From contig NZ_CP069717.1 in assembly GCF_024971095.1 (NCBI RefSeq), positions 2,170,001-2,234,000 on the forward strand: a stretch of DNA of 64,000 bases, in the 5' to 3' direction. Below are positions 1-8,165 of the stretch, piece by piece (within the stretch, counting starts at the first letter, position 1; each line of letters starts with the position of its first letter). The position numbers and the translations under genes are program-made. This DNA comes from Microbacterium neungamense (lineage in GTDB: Bacteria > Actinomycetota > Actinomycetes > Actinomycetales > Microbacteriaceae). The notes beneath the pieces are model-generated. The model worked only from the letters and a program-made list of their open reading frames with translations. It did not search any database and was not told the DNA's origin.

Positions 1-1517
1 GTGTAGAAGACCCGGTCCAGGTCCTCCGCGGCGGCGGATCCGGCGACCTCGAGCCCGTCGAAGATCGTGCCGCCGCCGTCGTTGCCGACGATCAGCTGCA
101 GCCGGGGACGCGGTTCGTCGGCGGGCAGCATCAGGGCGCCCACGTCGTGCAGGAACGCGAGGTCGCCGAGCAGCACGCGGGTGACGCCCGGCGCTCCGCC
201 GGCCTGGCTGGCGACGGCGATGCCGGTCGCCGTCGCGATCGTCCCGTCGATGCCGGCGAGCCCGCGGTTGGCGTGCACCGGCACCTTCTTCCCGCCGAGC
301 ACCTGGTCCGCCACCCGCACCAGGCGGGAGGAGCCGAACACCAGCCGGTCATGCGGCCAGGTCGCACGCCACACCGCATCCGCCACGAGCTCCCGGTCGA
401 GAGGACGGCGCACCACGTCGAGTTCGGCGCGCACCGCGTCCAGGCGGGCCGCGCGGTCCTCGGAGGACAGCCCCTCCTGATCCGGTGCGGGCGGGCTGAG
501 GTCGACGGATGCCGCGGCGGATGCGGCCATCCACGCTCCGAGCCACTCCCGGTCGGTCTCCCCCGGCGCGACCGTGACCGCCTGGACAGCCGTCGTGCGG
601 CCGTTCAGGTTCAGTGCCTCCCCGCCCGAGCGGACGGCGACGACGTCCACGTCGCGCCGTGCGAGCAGGGCGGCGACCTCCCGGCTGAGCGTCGGATGCC
701 CGAGCACCACCGCGCGCTCGATCCGTCCGCCGAGCTGCTCGTCGCGCAGCAGCATCCGATAGCCGTGCACGAGCAGCCGGCCGAACCGCGCGCCGCTGAC
801 GATCTCGGCGATCAGCGGCCAGCCGCCGGCGAAGGCGATCGCCTCGGCATCCGGCCCGGCATCCGCCCCCGCGATCACCACGGTCCGCGGGCCGCGCTCC
901 AGCGTCGTGGGCGCCGGCTCCGGGCGCCGCGGCGCCTCACCGGACGCGACCGAGACCTCCACCGGGCCGGACAGCGGCTCCCGGCACGGGAGGTTCAGGT
1001 GCACGGGCCCCGCCACGCCCGCGATGCCCTGCCCCTCGTTCCCGACCGCGGCGGCCACCGCACGCGCCCCGAGCCCGCGCCACGAGCCGTCCCCCGGTAC
1101 CGGCGCGTCATGCCCCCAGCGGACGAACGAGGCGAACAGGCCCGGCTGCACGGTCGCCTGGTTGGCGCCGACGCCGCGCAGCTCCGGGGGGCGGTCCGCG
1201 GTGAGCAGCAGCAGCGGGACGCCGGCGTGGAACGCCTCCATGGCGGCGGGGAGGAGGTTGCCGGCGGCGGTCCCCGAAGTGCACATGACGGCCACCGGAA
1301 CCCGCGTCTCCCGGGCGATGCCCAGGGCGGTGAACCCGGCGACCCGTTCGTCGACGCGCACGTGCACGCGCAGCGCACCGGCACGGCTCAGCGCCGTCGC
1401 GGCGAGGGCGAGCGCCTGCGACCGGGATCCGGGCGCGATCACCACGTCCCGCACGCCGTGCGCCACGAGCTCGGCGAGGAGGGCGACGGCCTCCGCGCTC
1501 GCGGGGGAATCCGTCAC
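1..1517 (-). CDS. menD: MenD, menaquinone synthase SEPHCHC (3' end outside window)
   Basis: 2-succinyl-5-enolpyruvyl-6-hydroxy-3-cyclohexene-1-carboxylate synthase, a thiamine-diphosphate enzyme that joins isochorismate and 2-oxoglutarate in menaquinone synthesis. About 505 codons are visible. The N-terminal PYR domain shows APGSRS near residue 25 and TSGTAAGNL near residue 85. Near the left edge the ThDP/Mg site appears as GDLAFLHD followed by NDGGGTIF. The GTG start at 1517 overlaps the stop of the upstream PLDc_N gene in a GTGA, so the two are probably translationally coupled; no strong Shine-Dalgarno is visible. The C-terminus lies beyond position 1. Together with menA at 4337 it marks a menaquinone locus. 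Long open frames on the plus strand here are GC-driven shadows. Confidence 0.95.
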   Translation of the reverse strand, partial: MTDSPASAEAVALLAELVAHGVRDVVIAPGSRSQALALAATALSRAGALRVHVRVDERVAGFTALGIARETRVPVAVMCTSGTAAGNLLPAAMEAFHAGVPLLLLTADRPPELRGVGANQATVQPGLFASFVRWGHDAPVPGDGSWRGLGARAVAAAVGNEGQGIAGVAGPVHLNLPCREPLSGPVEVSVASGEAPRRPEPAPTTLERGPRTVVIAGADAGPDAEAIAFAGGWPLIAEIVSGARFGRLLVHGYRMLLRDEQLGGRIERAVVLGHPTLSREVAALLARRDVDVVAVRSGGEALNLNGRTTAVQAVTVAPGETDREWLGAWMAASAAASVDLSPPAPDQEGLSSEDRAARLDAVRAELDVVRRPLDRELVADAVWRATWPHDRLVFGSSRLVRVADQVLGGKKVPVHANRGLAGIDGTIATATGIAVASQAGGAPGVTRVLLGDLAFLHDVGALMLPADEPRPRLQLIVGNDGGGTIFDGLEVAGSAAAEDLDRVFY

Positions 1518-1852
1518 GAGCGAGGGTCCGGGCCGTCGGACTCGTCCTCGAGGCGGGCGAGCTCCTCCTCCAGGCGCCGGATGCGCTCGTCCTGCTCCGT
1601 GCGGTTGAGGCCGCGGAGGAACTCCGGGTCGTCATCCGGCGCGATCAGCGGAGAGCCTCCGCCGTCCGCGCGCCGGCGACCGAGCGCGAACCACAGGATG
1701 CCGCCAAGCACCGGGATCAGCACCACGATGGCCACCCAGACGCCCTTCGAGACGCCGCGGTGCCGCGCCGCCGGCTGCACAGCGCAGTCGACGATGCTGA
1801 AGATCCAGAACGCGGCGGCCAGGAACCCGCCGACGATCAGCACTCGGGCCAT
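1514..1852 (-). CDS. PLDc_N-domain membrane protein
   Basis: Small 112-residue membrane protein of the phospholipase-D N-terminal (PLDc_N) type. It has two transmembrane segments, about residues 3-22 and 37-58, with the second carrying the typical PVLGGILWF pattern. An acidic, coiled-coil-like tail follows (QDERIRRLEEELARLEDE). No PLD catalytic HKD motif is present, so it is a stand-alone membrane module of unknown role. Such genes sit next to menD and DUF4229 genes in related actinobacteria, as I recall. Its stop overlaps the menD GTG start by four bases, indicating one transcription unit. Confidence 0.8.
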   Translation of the reverse strand: MARVLIVGGFLAAAFWIFSIVDCAVQPAARHRGVSKGVWVAIVVLIPVLGGILWFALGRRRADGGGSPLIAPDDDPEFLRGLNRTEQDERIRRLEEELARLEDESDGPDPRS

Positions 1853-1998
1853 GCTTCCAGTCTAGATCCGCGTGCGGGCGCGGGATCCGCGGGACCGCGC
1901 CCGGGTGTCCTTGTGGGCTCCTCTGGTCTCGCGTCCGAATGCGTGATCAGAACGGGATGCCGCGGGGCGGTATCGGATCGCACCTTTACGCTGAACGC

Positions 1999-2739
1999 AT
2001 GCCGGAGTTCAGCGACTACGTCGTCTACGTCGACGAGAGTGGCGACCATGGCCTGGAGCAGATCAACCCGGACTACCCGGTGTTCGTACTCGCGTTCTGC
2101 ATCTTCCATGTGCCGACATACGTCGGCCAGATCGTGCCGGAAGTACAACGTCTGAAGTTCAGGTACTTCGGCCACGACATGGTGATCCTTCATGAGATGG
2201 ATATCCGCAAGGCCAGACCTCCTTTCCATATCCTCAGGGACCCAGGGGTTCGCGCCGCCTTCATGTCCGACCTCAACGCCCTGCTCACCCAGTCGCCGTT
2301 CATCGTGACGGCGAGTGTGATTCTGAAGGAGCCCTACAAAGCCAGGCGAGGTGTCGCGAACAACCCGTATCACGTCGCTCTCGAGTTCGGGCTTGAGCGC
2401 GTCTTCATGGAACTGCAGAGCCGCGGACAACGCGGAAGGGTGACGCGGGTGATCTTCGAGAGCCGTGGACGGAAAGAGGATGACGAGCTTGAGCTCGAAT
2501 TCCGAAGGTTGATGGCTCGAACGCAGATGCAGGGCATGGCGCAGAGCCTCGACTTCCTCTGCGTGAGCAAGCAATCGAACAGCTCCGGCTTGCAAGTGGC
2601 GGATATGGTCGCGCGCCCGGTCGGGCTCCATGTCCTTCGACCGGATCAGCCCAACCGTGCGTGGGACATCATCGAACCGAAGCTGCGTCGATCAGCGTCC
2701 GGAAGCATCAACGGGTACGGACTGAAGATCCACTCATAA
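1999..2739 (+). CDS. DUF3800 family protein
   Basis: Protein of 246 residues with the DUF3800 hallmark YVDESGDHG close to the N-terminus (residues 8-16) and a late LQVADMVA motif near residue 205. DUF3800 proteins are thought to have an RNase-H-like fold and are common on mobile or defence-associated DNA; the biochemical role is unknown. I place the start at ATG 1999, because the motif then begins at the expected distance; an in-frame start at 1939 would add a non-conserved tail. Base composition is visibly less GC-rich than the neighbours (runs such as gaattccgaagg), which suggests acquisition. It stands alone, followed directly by a strong hairpin. Confidence 0.75.
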   Translation: MPEFSDYVVYVDESGDHGLEQINPDYPVFVLAFCIFHVPTYVGQIVPEVQRLKFRYFGHDMVILHEMDIRKARPPFHILRDPGVRAAFMSDLNALLTQSPFIVTASVILKEPYKARRGVANNPYHVALEFGLERVFMELQSRGQRGRVTRVIFESRGRKEDDELELEFRRLMARTQMQGMAQSLDFLCVSKQSNSSGLQVADMVARPVGLHVLRPDQPNRAWDIIEPKLRRSASGSINGYGLKIHS

Positions 2740-2746
2740 AGCGAAA

Positions 2747-2768
2747 GGCCCCCGGGTTACCGGAGGCC
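2747..2768 (+). terminator. Hairpin terminator after DUF3800 gene
   Basis: The stem is GGCC(C)CCGG with loop GTTA and CCGG(A)GGCC, with a single C-A mismatch, eight bases after the DUF3800 stop. Compact GGCCCCCGG-type hairpins like this are common in actinophage genomes, which fits a mobile origin. There is no U-tract. Confidence 0.6.
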
Positions 2769-3175
2769 AGGCGCCGATCGGGAATGCCCAATCCACTTGC
2801 TGTAACACTACGCGACGGCCGGCTGTTCCACCACATGCCCTCGTGTCAGGGTGCCTGCCCACCTTACGCCGTACGTCAGACACGGCCCGGATTGATGTGC
2901 CGCGGCGCCGCCCGGCCGCCGCCCTTCCACGCGACGTGAGGGCGGGAGTCTTCGACGCGACGGCGGGAGTCGAACCCGCTGCACCATCAGGTATGAGCTG
3001 TGGCCCGGGACCACCCGGATCGCCGCGATGCACCGACGCTACCTCGGACCTCCCCCATCGGCGCCCGCAGGTTGCCGGAGATGACGAACCGCGACGCCGG
3101 ATGACAGCGCCGGGCATGCCGCCTCGAGTGCCGGCACCCAGCGGAGCCCTAACCGGCCGAACCTAGACTTGCAGG
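2769..3175. other. Gene-free stretch containing a tRNA-like structure
   Basis: No convincing protein-coding frame. A 127-codon minus frame spans it but has no family features and runs through the tRNA-like element. The stretch contains a GGCGGGAGTC direct repeat (2941-2950 and 2962-2971), the second copy being part of the T-arm of the tRNA-like structure at 2956-3027. The presumed boundary of the DUF3800 insertion lies somewhere here, but I could not find clear flanking repeats. Confidence 0.5.
2956..3027 (-). tRNA. tRNA-Met-like (CAT) structure, probably degenerate or phage-type
   Basis: On the minus strand a cloverleaf can be drawn. The acceptor CGCGGCG/CGTCGCG has 7 bp with one G-U. The D-arm is CCGG/CCGG with GG in the loop. 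The anticodon loop CTCATAC (anticodon CAT, 2993-2995) is closed by CAG/CTG plus CCA/TGG with one bulged A. A four-base variable region follows. The T-arm GCGGG/CCCGC carries the canonical loop TTCGACT. Against a functional gene: the D-arm lacks the usual TAGCTCAG box, position 8 is A, and no CCA is encoded. It could be a tRNA pseudogene, a phage tRNA or an attachment-site remnant. Confidence 0.4.
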
Positions 3176-3439
3176 GTGAAGAACCTCCTCCTCTACACGG
3201 TGCTGCGACTGCTGGCCTTCCTCGTCCCGCTCGCCATCCTGTGGTTCTTCTTCCCGATCTTCCGCGAGTACTGGTGGCTCGCGGCGCTGTTCGCCGCGCT
3301 GATCGGGATGAGCATCTCGCTGCTGTTCCTGCGCGCCCCGCTCTCCAACGCCTCCCGCGACCTGCACGCCCGGCGCGCCGCCCGCCGTGAGCGGCTCACG
3401 GACGAGGACGTCGAGGACGGCGGCACCACGAGCGCCTGA
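3176..3439 (+). CDS. DUF4229 small membrane protein
   Basis: 87-residue protein with two transmembrane helices (about residues 5-27 and 33-52) and a basic, then acidic cytoplasmic tail, matching the DUF4229 family of actinobacteria in length and layout. Function is unknown; the family is typically found beside menaquinone genes, as here. I chose the GTG at 3176, which gives the standard hydrophobic N-terminus directly after a lysine. Confidence 0.75.
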   Translation: MKNLLLYTVLRLLAFLVPLAILWFFFPIFREYWWLAALFAALIGMSISLLFLRAPLSNASRDLHARRAARRERLTDEDVEDGGTTSA

Positions 3440-3530
3440 GCGGCGGCATCCGCCTCGAGGCTCGCGGCCGCGCGACACCGCGACGCCGGCCCCGAACTGG
3501 GCGCACCGCGACGAACGCCTGCCCCGGCCG

Positions 3531-4337
3531 TCAGAACGTCTCGACCGCGAGCAGGATGTCGTCGTGCGTCTTCGCGAAGCGCAGCGACGCCGTGTCCTCA
3601 GCGGCGCGGATCTCCGCGGCGATGTCGGCCAGCCGCCCGGCGACGGCGAGGGCGCCGAACCGTTCGATGGGATGCGCGTCCAGCAGCTGGAACCCACGCG
3701 TGCCTCCGTCGGAGGCCGCGACGATCGCCGCCAGCTCGTCCACCCGGCTCCGCCCGGTGAGCGCGTGCCCGGCCGCACGCGGATCGGTGTGGCAGCACCA
3801 GAACCCGCCGTCGCGGTTGCGCGTCTCGTCGAGTGCGGCGAGCCGCGCCGCGGCGACCTCCTCCTCGGCCGGCTCCCCGCCTGCCGCTCCCTCTCGGAGC
3901 AGTTCGGATGCCCGCCGCTCGACCGCCGCGTCGATCCGGTCGTCCGTGACCTCGCGCACCGCGCCGTCGCGGCCGACGAGCACGATCGACGCGTCGCAGA
4001 GCACCAGGTGCTCCACCTCCTCGTCGTCGATCCGCCAGGCGGCCACGGTCGCACTCGGCGATCCGGCCCCGAGATCGCACGTGTGCGCGTGCGACGCCCT
4101 GACCCGCTCGATCGCCGCAGCGAGCGCCGCCGGCATCGCGACGGCGCGGTTCTCCAACCCCTCCCGGAACGCCTCGGCCAGACACCGCGCGTACCAGGCG
4201 ACCGCGTGCCGGCATCCGCTCCGCATCGACGTCGGCAGGCCGGCCCCGTCCACCACGACCGCGATGCCGTCGCCCACGGCGAGCGCGTCCTCACTCTCCC
4301 GCCCGGCGACGGCGGGCAGGGAGTAGGACGAGAACAT
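3531..4337 (-). CDS. PP2C-like phosphatase domain protein
   Basis: 268-residue protein resembling bacterial PP2C/SpoIIE-like phosphatases. The N-terminus carries GRESEDALAVGDGIAVVVDGAG, in which the aspartates correspond to the metal-binding DG motif. A central domain contains WRIDDEEVEHLVLCDASIVL, and the end is THDDILLAVETF, equivalent to the terminal D-N/D-D metal motif. The substrate is unknown; phosphoserine/threonine proteins are the likely class. The start ATG shares one base with the menA stop (TGATG), so it is co-translated behind menA. Confidence 0.6.
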   Translation of the reverse strand: MFSSYSLPAVAGRESEDALAVGDGIAVVVDGAGLPTSMRSGCRHAVAWYARCLAEAFREGLENRAVAMPAALAAAIERVRASHAHTCDLGAGSPSATVAAWRIDDEEVEHLVLCDASIVLVGRDGAVREVTDDRIDAAVERRASELLREGAAGGEPAEEEVAAARLAALDETRNRDGGFWCCHTDPRAAGHALTGRSRVDELAAIVAASDGGTRGFQLLDAHPIERFGALAVAGRLADIAAEIRAAEDTASLRFAKTHDDILLAVETF

Positions 4338-5317
4338 CAGCCGACCAGCGCCCAGTACACGAAACCGGCGTAGCCGAGCGCGGTCAGCGAGGTGAGGCCC
4401 AGCGCGATCACCAGCTCACGCGGCTGCCGATACGTCCACACGATGAGGATCGCCGGCAGCCCCGCCAGGAGCGCCAGCGGCGCCAGCCACGCGATCGGGT
4501 ACAGCACGGCGATCCACGCGGCCAGCCCGAACGGGATGAGCACGAAGAGCGTGAACAGCACCTGCGTGGCCCGCCGGCCGATCAGCACCGTGAGCGTGCG
4601 CTTGCCCGCCGCGCGGTCCTGGTCGATGTCGCGCAGGTTGTTCGCCAGCAGGACCGCGCACGCGAACAGACCGGCCGACACCGCGCCGAGCCACGCCTCC
4701 AGCGGCAGCTGGAACGCCTGCACCCAGGTGGTGCCGAGCGTGGCGACGAGCCCGAAGAACACGAAGACGAACACCTCGCCCAGCGCGTTGTAGCCGTACG
4801 GCCGCTTCCCCCCGGTGTAGAACCACGCCGCCACGATGCAGGCGGCCCCCACGGCCAGCATCCACCACTGCTGTGTGCGGATCACGATCGCAAGACCCGC
4901 CACGGCGGCGAGCGCGAAGAACACGAGGGCGACGACGAGGACCCGCTTCGCCGGCACCCGGCCGGATGCGGTCAGCCGCGCCGGCCCGACACGGTGCGCA
5001 TCGGTGCCGCGGATGCCGTCGCTGTAGTCGTTCGCGAAGTTGACGCCGATCTGCAGCAGCACCGACACCGCCAGGCACGCCAGCGCGATCACCCAGTGCA
5101 GTTCCCGGTCGGCGACCTGCGCGGCTCCGCTGCCGAGGACGACGGGTGCGACGGCGAGCGGAAGGGTGCGCAGCCGCGCCGCGCCGATCCAGTCCCTCGC
5201 GGTGACCGGGTCCACGGTCGCGGCCGGGCGCTTCGCGGGGTTGCCCACCGGCCGCCGGCGGGCGGCGCTCCGCGGAGCCTGTCGCTTCGACTTCTTCTGC
5301 TTCGAGGTTCCTGCCAC
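4337..5317 (-). CDS. menA: MenA, 1,4-dihydroxy-2-naphthoate prenyltransferase
   Basis: UbiA-superfamily integral membrane enzyme of 326 residues that attaches the polyprenyl chain to DHNA, the membrane step of menaquinone synthesis. Both aspartate-rich motifs are present: NFANDYSDGIRGTD (around residue 93) and NNLRDIDQDRAAGKRT (around residue 217). About eight to nine transmembrane helices follow a basic, disordered N-terminus (KQKKSKRQ). An internal start near the sequence TARDWIGAARLRTLPL would give the usual core, so the first ~35 residues are an extension. The downstream PP2C-like gene overlaps its stop. Confidence 0.95.
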   Translation of the reverse strand: MAGTSKQKKSKRQAPRSAARRRPVGNPAKRPAATVDPVTARDWIGAARLRTLPLAVAPVVLGSGAAQVADRELHWVIALACLAVSVLLQIGVNFANDYSDGIRGTDAHRVGPARLTASGRVPAKRVLVVALVFFALAAVAGLAIVIRTQQWWMLAVGAACIVAAWFYTGGKRPYGYNALGEVFVFVFFGLVATLGTTWVQAFQLPLEAWLGAVSAGLFACAVLLANNLRDIDQDRAAGKRTLTVLIGRRATQVLFTLFVLIPFGLAAWIAVLYPIAWLAPLALLAGLPAILIVWTYRQPRELVIALGLTSLTALGYAGFVYWALVG

Positions 5318-5410
5318 GCAGGCATCCTAGCGAGGCCGCCCATGCGCGGCCGCCGGGTGCCGAGGCGCGGATCCGGCCCGCGCGTCACCCCGCGAGTCGG
5401 CCGCCCGGGT

Positions 5411-5860
5411 TCACTCGGCCGTGACGATCGGCCGGTGCTCGTAGAACGTCTGCAGCACGACCGTCGTGCGGGTGCTCACGTTCGCGGCCAGGCGGATGTC
5501 GCGGACCAGCTGCTCCAGCGCGCGGGGCGAGGAGACGCGGACGAACAGCATGTAGCTCGCGTCGCCGGCGATGGAGTGGCACGCCTCGATGGCGGTCAGG
5601 TGCTCCAGGAGTTCTGGGGCGTTGTCCGGCTGGGCCGGATCGAGCGGGGTGATCTCGATGAACGCCGACAGCGGCGCGCCCACCTGCTCGGGGTCCAGCA
5701 CGGCCCGATACCCGGTGATGACGCCGCGGGTCTCCAGTCTCCGCAGCCGCGACTGCACCGCGGAGGTCGACAGCCCGACCGCTTCGGACAGCTGCCCGAG
5801 GGTGGCACGGCCGTCGCGGGAGATCGCGGCGAGGATGGCCCGGTCGACAGAATCGTCCAT
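5411..5860 (-). CDS. Lrp/AsnC-family regulator
   Basis: 149-residue feast/famine regulator. It has an N-terminal winged helix (DRAILAAISRDGRATLGQL then LSTSAVQSRLRRLE, residues 5-45) and a C-terminal RAM ligand domain (residues 65-140). It is transcribed divergently from the DUF6421 gene across a 72-bp region with nested inverted repeats and probably controls that gene and itself. A TATTAT -10 box lies seven bases before the ATG on the minus strand, so the mRNA is probably leaderless. The ligand is unknown; amino acids are usual for the family. Confidence 0.9.
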   Translation of the reverse strand: MDDSVDRAILAAISRDGRATLGQLSEAVGLSTSAVQSRLRRLETRGVITGYRAVLDPEQVGAPLSAFIEITPLDPAQPDNAPELLEHLTAIEACHSIAGDASYMLFVRVSSPRALEQLVRDIRLAANVSTRTTVVLQTFYEHRPIVTAE

Positions 5861-5864
5861 ACGT

Positions 5865-5906
5865 GGAATAATACCTGTCAGAACCGGTATTCGCCGGAAA
5901 TATTCC
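5865..5906. promoter_or_regulatory. Nested inverted repeats between lrp-type gene and DUF6421 gene
   Basis: AATACC (5870-5875) and GGTATT (5886-5891) form a perfect inverted repeat with a 10-base spacer. They lie inside GGAATA (5865-5870) and TATTCC (5901-5906). The block is unusually AT-rich for this genome and fills the divergent promoter region, as expected for an autoregulatory Lrp/AsnC operator. A TATTAT -10 for the regulator is embedded in the left half. Confidence 0.55.
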
Positions 5907-5932
5907 GCTCTACCTCACGATTGGAGGTTCCG

Positions 5933-7372
5933 ATGTCCACTCTTTCCGCCCACAGCACCGCTGTTCAGGCCATCATCGGCGAACCCGAGGTCGTCGAGGA
6001 TGCCCGCACCGCCGAGACCAGCGAGGCCTGGAAGCTGCTCAAGGAGGCGGCGATCGCCATCCGCCCGCTGCAGATCAAGGACGGTTCGATCCCGGAGACC
6101 GCCGACCACGACGCCGCGCGTCAGCACGTCGCCGCGATCATCGCCGGCATCCGCGCCCTCACCCCGGCGTTCCCGCACGACGCGGAGTACCTCGAGGCGG
6201 TCGTCAAGGACTTCCAGCGCTGGGCCGACGAGGGCTTCGGCGTGCCGGACTTCTACGACTCGCTCGTGGCTTTCCAGCCGCAGCAGCACCGCGTCGACGG
6301 CATCCGCCACCTCGTCGTGTTCCCGATGTACACCCAGAACGGCTCCAGCGACCGCCTCGTCGAGGCGCTGATCGTCGAGACCATCTGGCCGGAGTTCATC
6401 GGCGAGCTCGAGGCGGGCGACTACGGCAACAAGCTGTTCGTCTCCCTGCGCCTGGTGGACTTCACGCCCGGCTACGACACCAACTCGGCCGTGCTGTTCC
6501 CCGAGACCGTCGCGATGCGCGAGATCCCGGCCTTCACCTGGGGCGCGATCTTCCAGGACCGCGAGGCGGCCCGCTACCGCCGCGTCGTCCGCGCGGCATC
6601 CGAGATCACCAAGCTCGACCTCCCCGAGGACGCGGCGCGGATGCTCGACGACCAGTCGCTCACGGAGAAGACCTTCGTGATGTGGGACATCATCCACGAC
6701 CGTACCCACATGCGCGGCGACCTGCCCTTCGACCCGTTCATGATCAAGCAGCGGATGCCGTTCTTCCTGTACTCGCTGGAGGAGCTGCGCTGCGACCTGA
6801 CCGCGTTCCGCGAGTCGGTGAAGATCCAGCGGGCCCTGAAGGCGCGGGTGGCCGAGGGTGAGGAGCTGCCGGCCGCCGAGCAGGAGATGCTCCAGCACGC
6901 CGGACTCGTGCAGTACGCGGTGATCTTCGACCGGATCTTCCGGTTCGCGATCACCGGCTCGCGGGTGCGCAACTACGACGGGCTCGGCGGCCAGCTGCTG
7001 TTCGCGTGGCTGCACCAGCGCGGCGTGCTGCACTGGACCGACACCCAGCTCGCCTTCGACTGGGAGGGCGTGCCGGACGCGGTCGTCGCGCTCGGCGACG
7101 CCATCGACGAGCTCTACTGGCGCTCGATCGACCGTCCCAAGACCGCGCACTGGCTGGCGGCGTACGAGCTGATCCGCAGCGTGCTCACCCCGCACCCGGC
7201 ATCCGTCTGGGCTCGCGGTCTGAGCGACGAGATCCTCGCCGGCCCGCCGAAGGGCTACACCGACGCCGTGCTGGACGACGAGTTCCCGCTGTCGATGTTC
7301 TTCGAGGCCCTCGACAAGAAGATGAAGCCGGTCATCGAGTCGACCGTCGGCATCCGCGGAACCGACGACTGA
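5933..7372 (+). CDS. DUF6421 family protein
   Basis: 479-residue soluble protein matching, from memory, the actinobacterial DUF6421 family. It has no signal peptide or membrane segment. Conserved-looking stretches are HLVVFPMYTQNGS (around residue 125), WDIIHDRTHMRGDLPFDPFM (around 260) and RVRNYDGLGGQLLFAWLH (around 345). The HDRTHMRGD cluster has the look of a metal or catalytic site, but I know of no established activity. GGAGG at 5923-5927 precedes the ATG. Its neighbours, an Lrp regulator, an SDR and a threonine-aldolase-like enzyme, suggest a small-molecule pathway. Confidence 0.75.
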   Translation: MSTLSAHSTAVQAIIGEPEVVEDARTAETSEAWKLLKEAAIAIRPLQIKDGSIPETADHDAARQHVAAIIAGIRALTPAFPHDAEYLEAVVKDFQRWADEGFGVPDFYDSLVAFQPQQHRVDGIRHLVVFPMYTQNGSSDRLVEALIVETIWPEFIGELEAGDYGNKLFVSLRLVDFTPGYDTNSAVLFPETVAMREIPAFTWGAIFQDREAARYRRVVRAASEITKLDLPEDAARMLDDQSLTEKTFVMWDIIHDRTHMRGDLPFDPFMIKQRMPFFLYSLEELRCDLTAFRESVKIQRALKARVAEGEELPAAEQEMLQHAGLVQYAVIFDRIFRFAITGSRVRNYDGLGGQLLFAWLHQRGVLHWTDTQLAFDWEGVPDAVVALGDAIDELYWRSIDRPKTAHWLAAYELIRSVLTPHPASVWARGLSDEILAGPPKGYTDAVLDDEFPLSMFFEALDKKMKPVIESTVGIRGTDD

Positions 7373-7393
7373 CGACCGGAGCGTCCCGCCGAG

Positions 7394-7447
7394 CGCGTCC
7401 CGATCCGTCGGCCACTCCTCGCGAGGGGTCCAGCGGATCGGGACGCG
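7394..7447 (+). other. Long hairpin between DUF6421 and SDR genes
   Basis: Perfect 14-bp arms at 7394-7407 and 7434-7447 with a 26-base loop that holds a second small palindrome (CCTCGCGAGG). There is no U-tract. It may stabilise or process the transcript, or attenuate the SDR gene. Confidence 0.55.
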
Positions 7448-7508
7448 ATTCGCCGTTCGGGACCGAGCAGAGCCGGCCGTCTCCGGCCGGACAGGAGAGG
7501 ATGCTGCC

Positions 7509-8144
7509 ATGAACGCTGCACGCACGGTGGTGCTGGCCGGCGCGACGAGCGCCGCGGGCCTGGCCGTCACACGATCCCTCGTCGCCGCAGGCGCGCGGGT
7601 CGTCGCGACGGGTCGCTCGACCGAGCGGCTGGCGCCCCTGGCGGATGCCGGCGCGCAGGTCGAGGTGGCCGACGCGACGTCCCGCGCCGAGATGTCGGCG
7701 CTGGCCGAGCGCCTCGGCGCGGTGGACGGCGTCGTCCCGCTCGTCGGCGGCTGGCGCGGGGGCGGCGGCCTGGCCGGGCAGAGCGACGAGGACTTCGACG
7801 CGCTGCTGCCGGCGTTCCAGGCGGTGCGCGCGACCAGCCGCGCCTTCGATGCGGCGCTGCGCGCGTCGGAGGCCGGACGCTTCGCGATCGTCTCCTCGAC
7901 GACGGTCGAGCGCCCCCTCGCCGGCGGCGCGAACTACACCGCGCTGAAGGCGGCGAGCGAGGCGTGGACCCGCGCCATCGCGCAGGGCTTCGCCAAGGCG
8001 GCGCGGGATGCCGCGGAGCCGCTGCGCGCCGCCGCCGTGGCGTTCCGCGTCAAGGCCCTCGATCCGGAGGTGCTGGCCGGCGCCGTCGCCGGCCTGTGGG
8101 ACACGGATGCCGCCGAGCTGAACGACCGGGCGATCACCCTCTGA
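7509..8144 (+). CDS. SDR-family oxidoreductase
   Basis: Short-chain dehydrogenase/reductase of 211 residues, somewhat shorter than classical SDRs (~250). The nucleotide-binding start is AGATSAAGLAVTRSL (a variant TGxxxGxG), the Ser is in IVSSTTVERP, and the catalytic pair is YTALK (near residue 140). The region after the active site is short, which implies a small substrate pocket. It is preceded by GGAGAGG. It lies 136 bp behind the DUF6421 gene and probably belongs to the same unit; the substrate is unknown. Confidence 0.85.
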   Translation: MNAARTVVLAGATSAAGLAVTRSLVAAGARVVATGRSTERLAPLADAGAQVEVADATSRAEMSALAERLGAVDGVVPLVGGWRGGGGLAGQSDEDFDALLPAFQAVRATSRAFDAALRASEAGRFAIVSSTTVERPLAGGANYTALKAASEAWTRAIAQGFAKAARDAAEPLRAAAVAFRVKALDPEVLAGAVAGLWDTDAAELNDRAITL

Positions 8145-8165
8145 TCACACCGGTCGCGTGCGGCG

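Noticed and set aside
147..1865. Long plus-strand open frame of 572 codons opposite menD
   Set aside because: Its translation is Arg/Pro/Ala/His-rich with no family features, while the minus strand gives a clear MenD; it is a GC-driven shadow.
1999..3027. Prophage or integrative element with integrase
   Set aside because: No integrase, excisionase or structural genes and no convincing direct repeats flanking the patch.
2734..3117. 127-codon minus frame behind the DUF3800 gene
   Set aside because: Runs through the terminator hairpin and the tRNA-like element, no SD, Arg-rich composition.
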